Positions 34,949 through 43,632 of a stretch of DNA of 64,000 bases are shown one piece after another. Source of the stretch: Deltaproteobacteria bacterium. Lineage in GTDB: Bacteria; Myxococcota_A; UBA796; UBA2385. The position numbers and the translations under genes were made by a program. The notes beneath the pieces were generated by a model. That model did no database searches. It saw only the letters and a program-made list of their open reading frames with translations, and was not told the DNA's origin. The stretch covers positions 29,310 to 93,309 of the forward strand of contig JAEUKK010000104.1 of NCBI GenBank assembly GCA_016792625.1, written 5' to 3'. Numbering within the stretch: the stretch's first letter is position 1; every line of letters starts with the position of its first letter.

Positions 34949-35728
34949 CTGCGCGCGCTGCTGTGCATCCCCGTGTTGTTCGCCGGCTGCGTCGGCGGCC
35001 CCCAAGGCGGCGAGCCGGGCTTGCCCGCGATCTCTGCGCCGGTGGCCGCCGCGGCGCCCGATCCGCTCGCCCTGCGGGCCGAGGCCACCCTCGCCCAGAT
35101 CGCGCGCGCCGCCGCCCCGGACGCCCTGCCCCGCGACGCGCTGATCGCGGGCCTGGTCGAGGCCGCAGGCTCGGGCGCCGACGCCGCGCGGGTCCGCGCT
35201 GAGGCCACCCGCTTGGTCGACGACGCCATCGCCGCGGTGCGCCGGGCCGGCCCGGCCCATGCCTCGGCGATGCAGGCCCAAGCGGTGCGCGGGGTCGCGG
35301 GCCAGTTCGCCGCGCGGGTCCGGGGCGCGCCGGGTGCGCCGGCCGTGGTCAACGTGCCCGGGGGCGCCGGGAAGAGCGTCGACTGGGCTACCCTCGGCGG
35401 CTTCCCCTACGTCGAAGGGGCGGAGCTCCCCGCCGCGGTGCAGGCGCTCGACGACCAGCGGGTCAGCCTGCGCGGCGCCCTCCTCCCCCTCGAAGAGGTC
35501 GACGGCGAGGTCTGGTACCTGCTCGTCGAGAGCCTCTGGGACTGCTGTTTTGGCAAGGCGCCCGAGCTGCACCAAGCCGTGGTCGTGCGCCTGCGGGGCC
35601 TGCCGCACCACAGCGGGGCGCCGGTGCAGGTGACCGGGCAGCTGAGCGTCGGCGAAGATCGCGACGCCGACGGCTATGTGAGCAGCGTATACCGGCTCGA
35701 AGCTGCTCAGGTCGTGCTGCTGCCTTGA
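34949..35728 (+). CDS. DUF3299-family lipoprotein
   Basis: About 259 residues. Signal peptide R-A-L-L-C-I-P-V-L-F-A-G-C gives a lipobox only if translation starts at the CTG at 34949, which has GGGAG six bases upstream; a GTG at 34973 would leave too short a signal. After an Ala-rich helical section, residues about 145-259 match DUF3299: V-D-W-A-T-L-G-G-F-P-Y, V-S-L-R-G-A-L-L-P-L, W-D-C-C-F-G-K-A-P-E-L-H-Q-A-V-V-V, and V-T-G-Q-L-S-V. The Cys pair (C-C) is conserved in this family of unknown function. It follows the K-G lipoprotein by 51 bp and is probably co-transcribed. Confidence 0.7.
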   Translation: MRALLCIPVLFAGCVGGPQGGEPGLPAISAPVAAAAPDPLALRAEATLAQIARAAAPDALPRDALIAGLVEAAGSGADAARVRAEATRLVDDAIAAVRRAGPAHASAMQAQAVRGVAGQFAARVRGAPGAPAVVNVPGGAGKSVDWATLGGFPYVEGAELPAAVQALDDQRVSLRGALLPLEEVDGEVWYLLVESLWDCCFGKAPELHQAVVVRLRGLPHHSGAPVQVTGQLSVGEDRDADGYVSSVYRLEAAQVVLLP

Positions 35729-35735
35729 GCCGGGC

Positions 35736-38237
35736 TCAGGGGCCGGGCGCCTCGGGCTGCACGTAGCCGAGGGCCTCCAGCTCGCCGCGCACCTCTTCGT
35801 TCAGGCCGGGGGTGGCCTGGTCGCTGGCCGCCGGCGCGGGTGTGGGCGCGAGGCCGAGCACGATCCGCGGGCCTTTGGGATCCTCCCCGACCAGCGCCCG
35901 CAGCGGGGCGAGGGGGCGGGCGTTGGTCGCGGCGAGCTGATCGGCCCGCAGGGTGTGCCGGAGCGGTGGGTTATCGCCGTTCACCACGGTGATCTCAATG
36001 TCTTCGCTGCCCCAGCCCAGGCGGGGCAGGACCCAGCCCTCCGCCGCCGCACGGGAGCTCCCGCTCCAGCGCAGGGTCGCCGTGTCCCCCTCCACCGCCG
36101 CCTCGTGCACCGACATGCGGGTCGGATCGTCGCTGTGCTCGGCCCAGGCGATCCCCCCAGGGGCGCGCACGGTGATCACGAGGTCGTTGTGGAGCAGCAC
36201 CGAGCCCGGGGCGATCCGCAGGGCGGGGCCCACGGGGCGCCCCAGGCCCGCTCCGAGGCGCGCGCGCCAGGCCGCAGGGTCGGTGGGCACCCGCAGCGCC
36301 GTCTCGGCCGGGTCGGCGGCCAAGGTGGTGACCCGCTCGTCATGGGCGTGCAGCGTGTACTTTTCGCCCTCAGCATAGACCCCCCACCGGCGGTTGCCGT
36401 AGAGGGGGCGACCGACGACCAAGGGGCGGGGCGCCGGCGGCGCGGCCGCCACGGTCTGAAGGGGGGTGCCGGGCAGGTCGGCGGCGGTCAGGCCCGCGGC
36501 GGTCAACACCGTCGGCGCCACGTCGAGCAGGCTGGTCGGCGCGTCGCTGCGGGTGGCGGCGATGGCTGGCCCCTTCGCGATCAAAGGGATGCGCAGCAGC
36601 TCTTCGTGCAGGCTGTGGCCGTGCTCAAAGCCGCCGTGGTCCCAGAACTCCTCGCCGTGGTCGGCGGTGAGGATCACCGTGGCGTCGGAGGGCAGGGTCT
36701 CGAGCAGCGCGCCCACGCTGTGATCGATGTAGGCCACGTTGTTGTCGTAGCGGTCACGAATCCAGGCCCGCTCCTCGTCGGTCAGCCGGTGCTCGGCCTG
36801 CAGCACGTCGTTGCGGTGAAATTCGCGTCGAGAGAAACGCGCCGGCGGCTCGCCGGCGAAGCGGTCGCGCCAGGGCTCGGGCTCATGGTAGGGCAGGTGC
36901 GCGTCCATGAAGTGCACCACGACAAAGGCGGGGCGATCCGGCCAGCGGGCGAGGGCCGCCGCCGCCTCGGCCACCTGGGTCTCGGCGGCCGGCCAGTTGG
37001 TGCAGCGGTGCTCGGTCCAGCCCTCGGACATGTCGAAATTGCTCGACAGGTAGATGTTCCCAGCGAACATCCCGGTGTACCAGCCGGCGGCGCCGAGGCG
37101 TCGGGGCAGGTCGTCGACCGCGCCCCAGGACTCGGGCGGCGCGCCGCTCACCAGGGCGCGCACGCTGGGCAGCGTCCACGGGGCGAGGGTGTGGGCGCCG
37201 GTGAAGATCGCGCCGCCGGCGGCCCAGGCGTCGATCTGGGGTGAGGTGGGGCGGGCCGCCCCGTAGAGGCCGAGCGCGTCGGCGCGCAGCGTGTCGATCA
37301 GCAACAACACGATCCGCGGCGGGGCCTCGACCGGCGTGTACAGCAGGGGATCGGCCACGAAGACGTAGTCGTAGTCGCTGTTCCCCACTGGCTCAGACCG
37401 CAGGCGTAGCTCCACCGTCTGGCCGCCGTAGGCCCGCAGGCTGTGGCGCAGCGGGCTGCCCAGCGCCTCGGCCGCCCCGCCCGGGCGGAGCTCGACCCGC
37501 TCCAGCTCGTGAACCTTGCCGGCCGCGTCGACCAGCTCGACGATCAGGCGCGCGCCGTCCGAGCCGGGGCCGGCGGGGGCGCTCTCGGGGGGCATCAAGG
37601 CCGGAGATAGCGCCAGCACGCCATCTTGGGGGACCAGCACCGTCCAGCGGGCCTCGGCGGGGGCCGGCAGGAGGAGGCCCCGCCGGGTGGTCGTCCCGAG
37701 CTGCATGCTGCGCAGGGCGAAGTCCGTTGGGCCGAGACCCGAGGGCTCGAGCTGGAGCGCACGCTCACGGTCGGCGGCGGGGCTGTAGCGGAGCTGCAGC
37801 TCTGTGGGCCCGGGCAGCGGCGCGTCCGCCGGCTGCCAAACCCGGAGGCGCTCCTCGGTGAAGGTCCAGTTCCCGGGGCGCGGCGCCCGGCCATGCCGGA
37901 GCTCTATCGGATCGACCTCACCGGGATTGGCGCGCAGCAGGGCCATGTCGTCGGGCGGGCGGTGCAAGAAGAGCGTACGGAGGCGGACGGGCAGCGGCGC
38001 CTCGAGCTGCACCGCGCCCCCTTTGTGGTCGACCTCGACCCAAGGGCCGGGCACGGGGTGCAGGGTGGGCAGGTCGGGGCGGCTGCGGGCGGGGAGCTGC
38101 AGCGCGGGGCCCGCGGCCTCAAAACCGAGGGCGATCCGCCCGGGTGCGCCGGGGCCTGGCCCTCCGCCGCAGGAGAGGAGGGCCAGGGCGAGGGAGAGCG
38201 CGGGGCCGCGGAGTTGGCCGGGGGCGCGGCGCGTCAT
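35736..38237 (-). CDS. Sulfatase-fold lipoprotein, alkaline phosphatase superfamily
   Basis: An 833-residue protein: lipoprotein signal (L-L-S-C), a beta-rich N-terminal region (about 30-320), then a sulfatase-like domain: I-V-L-L-L-I-D-T-L-R-A-D-A-L-G-L-Y-G, A-P-W-T-L-P-S-V-R-A-L-V-S-G, F-M-D-A-H-L-P-Y, and T-A-D-H-G-E-E-F-W-D-H-G. The metal ligands are present, but the nucleophile position has W-T-L-P-S-V-R where classical sulfatases have C/S-x-P-x-R. Formylglycine cannot form, and Thr is likely the nucleophile, as in phosphoglycerol or phosphoethanolamine transferases. It ends with the E-A-L-G-Y-V motif. Probably an envelope phosphodiesterase or transferase. ATG at 38237. Confidence 0.82.
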   Translation of the reverse strand: MTRRAPGQLRGPALSLALALLSCGGGPGPGAPGRIALGFEAAGPALQLPARSRPDLPTLHPVPGPWVEVDHKGGAVQLEAPLPVRLRTLFLHRPPDDMALLRANPGEVDPIELRHGRAPRPGNWTFTEERLRVWQPADAPLPGPTELQLRYSPAADRERALQLEPSGLGPTDFALRSMQLGTTTRRGLLLPAPAEARWTVLVPQDGVLALSPALMPPESAPAGPGSDGARLIVELVDAAGKVHELERVELRPGGAAEALGSPLRHSLRAYGGQTVELRLRSEPVGNSDYDYVFVADPLLYTPVEAPPRIVLLLIDTLRADALGLYGAARPTSPQIDAWAAGGAIFTGAHTLAPWTLPSVRALVSGAPPESWGAVDDLPRRLGAAGWYTGMFAGNIYLSSNFDMSEGWTEHRCTNWPAAETQVAEAAAALARWPDRPAFVVVHFMDAHLPYHEPEPWRDRFAGEPPARFSRREFHRNDVLQAEHRLTDEERAWIRDRYDNNVAYIDHSVGALLETLPSDATVILTADHGEEFWDHGGFEHGHSLHEELLRIPLIAKGPAIAATRSDAPTSLLDVAPTVLTAAGLTAADLPGTPLQTVAAAPPAPRPLVVGRPLYGNRRWGVYAEGEKYTLHAHDERVTTLAADPAETALRVPTDPAAWRARLGAGLGRPVGPALRIAPGSVLLHNDLVITVRAPGGIAWAEHSDDPTRMSVHEAAVEGDTATLRWSGSSRAAAEGWVLPRLGWGSEDIEITVVNGDNPPLRHTLRADQLAATNARPLAPLRALVGEDPKGPRIVLGLAPTPAPAASDQATPGLNEEVRGELEALGYVQPEAPGP

Positions 38238-38255
38238 GGGGGCTCGCGGGCGGAG

Positions 38256-38291
38256 GGGGAAACAAAAACCGCCTGCCGGGGGGCAGGCGGT
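38256..38291 (-). terminator. Intrinsic terminator after the MYXO-CTERM peptidase
   Basis: On the minus strand, ACCGCCTGCC and GGCAGGCGGT form a perfect 10-bp stem with a CCCC loop, followed by TTTTGTTT. It lies 22 bp after the peptidase stop at 38313 and ends that unit before the sulfatase-fold gene. Confidence 0.9.
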
Positions 38292-38312
38292 CTCGGTCGA
38301 GCGCGGAGGAGC

Positions 38313-39731
38313 TCAGCGACGGCGGCGGCGGAGCGCGGCGCCCGCTGCGACCGCGAGGCCGGCGAGGCCGGCGCCCAGCGGCATCGTCGAGCAGCCGCCC
38401 TGGCCCTTGACCTCGACCACGTCGATCTCGAGGGCGTGCGCCTTGATGCCGCCCGGGCCACCGACGTTGAGGACCACCGTGTAGGTGCCCTCGGCGGGGA
38501 ACTCGATCTTGGGGGACCACGCGGCGACGACCTGGTCGGGCTCGCCCGAGGTGTCGGTGCCCGCAAAGACGTGCCACTCGATCTGCTCGACGCAGCCATA
38601 GACCGAGGTGTCGACCTGGTTCACCATCTGGTAGAGCAGGCCGTCGAAGCCCTCGTAGGTGAACAGGCCGTCGAAGCCCTCGGCCGGGGCCGGCTCGCCG
38701 CAGACCAGCACGGCGGCGGGGGCGCGCTGGGTGTACTCCCACTCGCCGCAGGTCTCGCCCGAGCCGCTGATGTTGAGGTTGACCGAGAACTGGCCGTCGG
38801 TGGTGTAGTTGTTGCAGTACACCCCGTCGCCGTTGGGCTCGGTCAGCGTGTTGCCGTCGCCGAAGTCGAACTCGACCGCCGAGGGCTCTTCGTTGCAGCT
38901 CAGTTCAAAGCAGACCTCAAGCCCGCCGTTGGCGACGCCGCCGCGCACCTCGCTGTCTTCGGTGGCCGCGAAAGAGCAGAAGGGGCCGTAGAGCGCGTAG
39001 AGGCCGGTGATGTCGTCGTCAGTGAAGCCGCCGCGGGGGCCGTTGTCGCAGGGCCCGACCGACCAGAACATGATCGCGTCGCGGAGGTTGCCGTTGTTGC
39101 AGTTCTTGGTCTCGGTCGGCGCCACACCGGCGTAGTTGTCGTAGTTGCTGCGGCCGCGGTCATCGACGTCGTTGGGGTCGTCGCAGGAGTGGCCGAGGCC
39201 CCAGAGGTGGCCCATCTCGTGGGTGGTCACCGCTTGGAGCGAGAACTCGCCCGAGCACTGGTTGTTGTCGATGGCCTCGGCAGAGGTCCAGTTCACCGTG
39301 CTGCTGTACACGATGTCGCAGTCGGTGGTGTAGGTGTAGGTTTTGCCCTCGAGGTCGAAGGCCGTGCCGCCCGGCCAGCAGACCGTCGCGGCGAGCACGC
39401 CGCCGATGCCGAGCTGATCTTCGGGGTCCTCAAAGGACAGGATCGGCACATCGTCGGCGCGGAAGCCGTAGCGGTAGCCGCTGCGGATGCCCTCGTTCTG
39501 GTCGTAGCGCTCGACGTTGAGGTCGGCGCAGGCCGCGGCGTCGCCCGTCCAGATGCCCCAGGAGTTCTCGATGGCGGTGTTCACGTCTTCCCACGCCATC
39601 GAGTCTTCTTCGATGTCGGCGTAGGCCCAGACGATGGGGAGCTCGCGGCGCGGCCACACGTTGCCGGTGTGGGACCAAGCGTGGGCGTCGTTGCCCCCCG
39701 CGGCGATCAAAAAGAGGAGGGCGGGGCTCAT
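38313..39731 (-). CDS. Secreted matrixin-like zinc metallopeptidase with MYXO-CTERM-like tail
   Basis: A 472-residue exported protein. A short signal peptide ends A-H-A-W. T-T-H-E-M-G-H-L-W-G-L-G-H-S is a full HExxHxxGxxH metzincin zinc site, followed at a matrixin-like distance by a candidate Met-turn, A-I-M-F-W-S. Residues about 255-330 look like a PKD-type beta-sandwich (V-E-F-D-F-G-D-G-N-T-L). Many Cys suggest disulfides. The last 30 residues, G-G-C-S-T-M-P, a hydrophobic helix and R-R-R-R-R, match MYXO-CTERM sorting signals that are processed for surface anchoring. Its ATG overlaps the stop of the upstream partner (ATGA). Confidence 0.9.
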   Translation of the reverse strand: MSPALLFLIAAGGNDAHAWSHTGNVWPRRELPIVWAYADIEEDSMAWEDVNTAIENSWGIWTGDAAACADLNVERYDQNEGIRSGYRYGFRADDVPILSFEDPEDQLGIGGVLAATVCWPGGTAFDLEGKTYTYTTDCDIVYSSTVNWTSAEAIDNNQCSGEFSLQAVTTHEMGHLWGLGHSCDDPNDVDDRGRSNYDNYAGVAPTETKNCNNGNLRDAIMFWSVGPCDNGPRGGFTDDDITGLYALYGPFCSFAATEDSEVRGGVANGGLEVCFELSCNEEPSAVEFDFGDGNTLTEPNGDGVYCNNYTTDGQFSVNLNISGSGETCGEWEYTQRAPAAVLVCGEPAPAEGFDGLFTYEGFDGLLYQMVNQVDTSVYGCVEQIEWHVFAGTDTSGEPDQVVAAWSPKIEFPAEGTYTVVLNVGGPGGIKAHALEIDVVEVKGQGGCSTMPLGAGLAGLAVAAGAALRRRRR

Positions 39732-40369
39732 TTGGAGGCCTCCACGCGGCGCTGGATCTTGGCCTCGAGGTCGGTGAGCGCGAAGCGCTCGCCCTCTGGC
39801 GGCAGGGGGATGAAGCGGTGGTCGTAGGCGCGCTCGAGCGGGATCTGCACCTGCTGGATGATCTCGCGGCGGGTGTAGGGGTCGAGGCGCACGGTGAACT
39901 TGCCCATGGTCATGCCGACCGTGCGCAGGTTGCCGTTCTTGCGGCGGTCGAGCAGCAGCACGACGTCTTCGTCGACATCGAAGCGGGCGACGCCGTCGAC
40001 GCGGACGGTGCGGCCCGCGTAGGTGCCGCCGAGCTGCTCGACGATCAAGGTGTTCTCGGTGACCTTGCCCTTGTACACGCGCTGCACGTCAACCTGGGCG
40101 CGGGTCCAGATCATCCCGCCGGCGTCTTCTTCGGTCCACACCTCGCGGATCACGCCACGCACGATGATCTCGGCGGCGTCGATGCGCTCTTCTTGGGTGG
40201 TGGGGGCGAAGGTGGTCGCGTGGGCCGCCTGGGGCGCGAGGCCCGGGGCCGCCAGCGCAAGGCAGAGGGCCGCGAGGGCGCCGCGCAGAGCTGAGCCGGC
40301 TGAGCCGGCAGAGCCGGCGGACCGCGGGGCGGCGCGCAGGACCGGGCTGGGGGAGGAGGTGGTGGGCAT
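39728..40369 (-). CDS. Secreted protein coupled to the metallopeptidase
   Basis: A 213-residue protein with a long N-terminus (S-A-G repeated three times) and a signal peptide ending A-A-H-A-T. The mature part is beta-rich: A-A-E-I-I-V-R-G-V-I-R-E-V-W-T, V-D-V-Q-R-V-Y-K-G, L-I-V-E-Q-L-G-G, and V-D-E-D-V-V-L-L-L-D. Not a recognised family. Translation overlap with the peptidase gene, which it precedes, suggests an inhibitor, chaperone or substrate of the peptidase. The S-A-G region lies over GCTGAGCCG direct repeats at about 40285-40320. Confidence 0.75.
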   Translation of the reverse strand: MPTTSSPSPVLRAAPRSAGSAGSAGSALRGALAALCLALAAPGLAPQAAHATTFAPTTQEERIDAAEIIVRGVIREVWTEEDAGGMIWTRAQVDVQRVYKGKVTENTLIVEQLGGTYAGRTVRVDGVARFDVDEDVVLLLDRRKNGNLRTVGMTMGKFTVRLDPYTRREIIQQVQIPLERAYDHRFIPLPPEGERFALTDLEAKIQRRVEASK

Positions 40370-40539
40370 GCAGGGTCCTCGGTGGGGAACGACAGCGGGA
40401 CTCTATCTCAGGCGGCGCCGCTTTGGCGATGCGCCGCGGTGATCGCCCGCGCACCCGGTCGGGGAACAGCGGAGAGATCGTGCAGGACGATGTTGTGGCG
40501 GCTGACCAGCCCCGGACCGCGACCGCGTGGCCGCGTGGC

Positions 40540-40568
40540 TTGACTTCACCACGCGCCTCGTCTATTCC
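40540..40568 (+). promoter_or_regulatory. Sigma-70-type promoter for the TonB operon
   Basis: TTGACT (40540-40545) and TATTCC (40563-40568) are separated by exactly 17 bp. TTGACT is one mismatch from the -35 consensus. It is 355 bp before the receptor ATG, so the transcript would have a long 5' leader. Confidence 0.55.
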
Positions 40569-40698
40569 TGCCGGCGCGGGGCGGCTGTGCCTTTTTGGCC
40601 CACCTCCCGCACCGGGTGCGGGGGCGCGCCGCAGGGGTACCGCAGCCCCTGGCGACACGACCCCGTGCCGGATCGGCGACTCCGGTGTCCCCGTGAGC

Positions 40699-40710
40699 GA
40701 TCACGTGATC
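40699..40710. promoter_or_regulatory. 12-bp perfect palindrome in the TonB leader
   Basis: GATCACGTGATC is a perfect 12-bp palindrome, A+T-richer than its surroundings, 214 bp before the receptor ATG. It could be an operator for a dimeric regulator of the receptor operon. Confidence 0.35.
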
Positions 40711-40923
40711 CTGACGGGCGCGGCCTCCCCAAGGGCCGCCGCGAGAGATAGCGTGCGCCGGTCTACGCCCCTCCGCCTCGCGCGCGCCTGGGGCCTGTCA
40801 CTTCTCCGATCTCGATTGGTCCCCCCGGCCGGCTCCGCTCTGGCCCGCTGTGCGCGCTGCCCGCCCAGCTTCGGACATCGCCCCCGCGCTCCGCGCCTCC
40901 CCGCTTCCCCAAGGAACGGCCCG

Positions 40924-43632
40924 ATGCCCTTGTTCAAGTTCCTGACCTCGATGGCGCTCCTGCTCATGTTGGTCCCCGGGGTCGCCTTCGCCTCGGTGAC
41001 CAAGGGCACCATCAAGGGCACCACCGTCGACACCGAAGGTCTGCCCGTCCCTGGCGTGCTCATCACCATCAAGTCTGAGAACATGATGGGCACCAAGCAG
41101 GCGCAGACCGATGGCGAGGGTCGGTTCCTCTTCGTCGAGCTGCCCCCCGGCGTCTACGAGCTCAAGGCCGAAGCGCCCAAGTTCAAGACGATCGTCAAGC
41201 CGAGCCTGCAGGTCAACGTCGGGCGCACGCTCACCATCCCCGTGGAGATGGTGATCGACGAGGCCGGCGAGGCCATCGTGATTGTAGACTCCAAGCCCGT
41301 CGTCGACACCGAGTCGGCGAACCGCGGAACGGTCTTGACCAAAGACTTCTTGGATCGCATCCCGACCGGCCGGTCCTACCAGCAGGCCGCGCAGCTCGCC
41401 GCGGGCACCACGGGCGGCAGCAACCCGAACATCGGCGGCGCTGCGAGCAACGAAAACACCTACATGCTTGACGGTGTCAACGTCACCGACCCGGTGACCG
41501 GCACCTTCTCGCTGAACTTCAACTTCGACGCGATTGAGCAGGTCGAGGTCCTCACGAACCCCTTCGACCCCGAGTACGGCTTCAACCTCGGCGGCTCGAT
41601 CAACATCGTGACCCAGACCGGCAGCAACCGGTTTGAGGTGGTCTCGGGCGTCTACCACCAGAACGGCTCGTGGTCGCCGAAGCAAGATTGGCGCTGGGGC
41701 GCCGACGGCCGGCAGCTCACCCCGACTGACTTCGGCGCGCGCTTCGAGACCTGGCAGATCAGCACCCGGGTCAGCGGCCCGATCGTGCGCGATAAGGCGT
41801 GGTTCATCGCCAGCTACCAGATGACCCGCTCGCTCATCGCGAACGCCGGTGTGCAGCTGCCGCGTGACTTCGACGGCCACTACGTGCTGTCGAAGCTGAC
41901 CTTCCAGCCGACCTCCGAGCACCGGATCACCGCCTTCCTGCAGACCAACCCGACCAGCATCGACAACCTCTACGCCGGCGACCGCTTCATCGCGCCCGAG
42001 GCGCAGGGTCGGCAGGCGCAGGGCGGCTGGGTCGGCTCGTTGCAGTGGGATTGGTTCATCTCGCCCCAGGCCTTCCTTGAGACCAAGGCGACGGTGCAGA
42101 AGTCCTACCTCGAGGGCTACGGCGTGCCCTGCACACACGACCTCGACCTCGAGTACAACCCCTGCAGCCCCACCGAGTACGAGAACAGCATCGACTTCGT
42201 GACCCCGGGCCGCATCGGCTTCGGCACGGCCTTCGACTCGGGCAACGAGACCAACTACGACTTCGACGACCGGTGGCGCGCTGAGCTGCAGAGCAAGTTC
42301 AGCCTGCTTCAGGTCGAGGCGCTCGGCTCCCACGACATCAAGGTCGGCTTCTCCGGTGACCTGAACTACTGGAACCGCTCCTTCGGTGTCATGGGCAACC
42401 TGCTCTACTACGACATCAACCTGCTCGACTACAACCCCGACACCCTCCGCAACTACTACTGGGTGGAGTACTCGGGGCCCTTCGCCTTCGCCGCCTCGGC
42501 CGAGACGCTTGGCGCCTTCGTGCAGGACGTCTGGAAGCCCATCGACAACCTGACCTTCCGCTACGGTACCCGCTACGACCGCCAGATCGTGCGCAACGAC
42601 CTCGGCGAGGCGGTGGTCGACACCGGCCTCTGGGGCCCGCGCTTCGCCGCCATCTGGGACCCCTTCGGTGATGGCAAGACCAAGGTCATGGCCAACATCG
42701 GTCGGTTCAACGACACCTCGCGCCTCGGTGTGGCCAGCTACTTGAACCAGTCGGGTCTGGGCTCGAAGCTCTTCCTCGGCGAAGCCTTCGGTCGGTTCAC
42801 CAACACCGGCTCCGACAACTACGACTACGCGCCAATCCAGAACTTCACGACGGCTCTGCCCGGCATCACCGCGCCCCGCTCCGACAGCTTCAACGTCGGC
42901 GGTGAGCGCGAGGTGATCAAAGACCTCGCCGCCCGCGTCTACTTCACCGGCACCTTCACCCGGAACTTGTTCACCTTCGACGAGCTGAACAACTACTGGG
43001 ACGAGGATGGCTACAACCAGATCGCCACGAGCGACGGCACGGTCAACGAGTACCTCCGCCTGCGGACCCCAGCGGTCGCCCGGCGTACCTACTACCGGAC
43101 CGACGTCACCCTTGAGAAGATCCTTAGCCACCGGTGGACGGCGGTCGGCACCTACTCGTACTCGCGCAGCATGGGCACGGTGCAGACCACGCCGAGCGCC
43201 TTCCTCGCGGTGCCGAGCCAGGCGCGCTTCTACGAGAACGGCAACCTGCCCACCGACATCCGTCACGACGTGACGGCCTCGGGCTACTGGGAGCTGCCCG
43301 ACGACCCGTGGACCACCAACCTCGGCTTCGTCTTCTACCTCGAGAGCGGCTACCCGGTCAGCCGGGCCTACGCCAACGCGGCGCCCAACGGCGGCGGCTA
43401 CCTGCGCCAGACCATCGGCACCTACGCGCGGGCCGAGACCGTCTGGTCCTTCGATCTGCAGGCCAAGCAGGACATCCCGGTCCGCAAGGGCGAGATGGCG
43501 GCCCGCGTGCAGATCCAGAACGTCTTCAACAACCGCCAGGGCTACGGCGGCCTCACCTCCGACAACCGTTGGTCCATCGCCAGCCGGCAGGATCCGCTGG
43601 GCCTCCTCCTCGGCTTGGAGTACAGCTACTGA
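40924..43632 (+). CDS. TonB-dependent outer-membrane receptor with regulatory-like N-terminal domain
   Basis: A 902-residue protein. The signal peptide ends A-F-A-S. Residues about 26-115 are a carboxypeptidase-regulatory-like beta-sandwich (G-T-I-K-G-T-T-V-D-T-E-G-L-P-V-P-G-V). The plug follows (about 120-240: F-L-D-R-I-P-T-G-R-S-Y-Q, Y-M-L-D-G-V-N-V-T-D-P, I-E-Q-V-E-V-L-T-N-P-F-D-P-E-Y-G, I-N-I-V-T-Q-T-G). The rest is a barrel with alternating aromatic strands. It belongs to the Oar/SusC-like group that imports oligomers or exports proteins. AAGGA precedes the ATG. Two lipoprotein genes overlap downstream, as in SusCD-like pairs. Confidence 0.93.
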   Translation: MPLFKFLTSMALLLMLVPGVAFASVTKGTIKGTTVDTEGLPVPGVLITIKSENMMGTKQAQTDGEGRFLFVELPPGVYELKAEAPKFKTIVKPSLQVNVGRTLTIPVEMVIDEAGEAIVIVDSKPVVDTESANRGTVLTKDFLDRIPTGRSYQQAAQLAAGTTGGSNPNIGGAASNENTYMLDGVNVTDPVTGTFSLNFNFDAIEQVEVLTNPFDPEYGFNLGGSINIVTQTGSNRFEVVSGVYHQNGSWSPKQDWRWGADGRQLTPTDFGARFETWQISTRVSGPIVRDKAWFIASYQMTRSLIANAGVQLPRDFDGHYVLSKLTFQPTSEHRITAFLQTNPTSIDNLYAGDRFIAPEAQGRQAQGGWVGSLQWDWFISPQAFLETKATVQKSYLEGYGVPCTHDLDLEYNPCSPTEYENSIDFVTPGRIGFGTAFDSGNETNYDFDDRWRAELQSKFSLLQVEALGSHDIKVGFSGDLNYWNRSFGVMGNLLYYDINLLDYNPDTLRNYYWVEYSGPFAFAASAETLGAFVQDVWKPIDNLTFRYGTRYDRQIVRNDLGEAVVDTGLWGPRFAAIWDPFGDGKTKVMANIGRFNDTSRLGVASYLNQSGLGSKLFLGEAFGRFTNTGSDNYDYAPIQNFTTALPGITAPRSDSFNVGGEREVIKDLAARVYFTGTFTRNLFTFDELNNYWDEDGYNQIATSDGTVNEYLRLRTPAVARRTYYRTDVTLEKILSHRWTAVGTYSYSRSMGTVQTTPSAFLAVPSQARFYENGNLPTDIRHDVTASGYWELPDDPWTTNLGFVFYLESGYPVSRAYANAAPNGGGYLRQTIGTYARAETVWSFDLQAKQDIPVRKGEMAARVQIQNVFNNRQGYGGLTSDNRWSIASRQDPLGLLLGLEYSY

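Larger units (their letters stand above)
40370..40923. other. 554-bp gap: divergent promoter region and long leader of the TonB operon
   Basis: Between the secreted partner protein (minus) and the TonB receptor (plus). It holds a good sigma-70-type promoter (40540-40568), then about 350 bases of leader with several G+C-rich stems and a 12-bp palindrome (40699-40710). The receptor frame is open through most of the leader, but the sequence there is Arg/Pro/Ser-rich and lacks the signal peptide, so it was treated as untranslated. Confidence 0.55.

Noticed and set aside
40423..40923. In-frame upstream extension of the TonB receptor
   Set aside because: The extension is Arg/Pro/Ser-rich, overlaps a promoter, and would bury a clean signal peptide that starts at the ATG at 40924.
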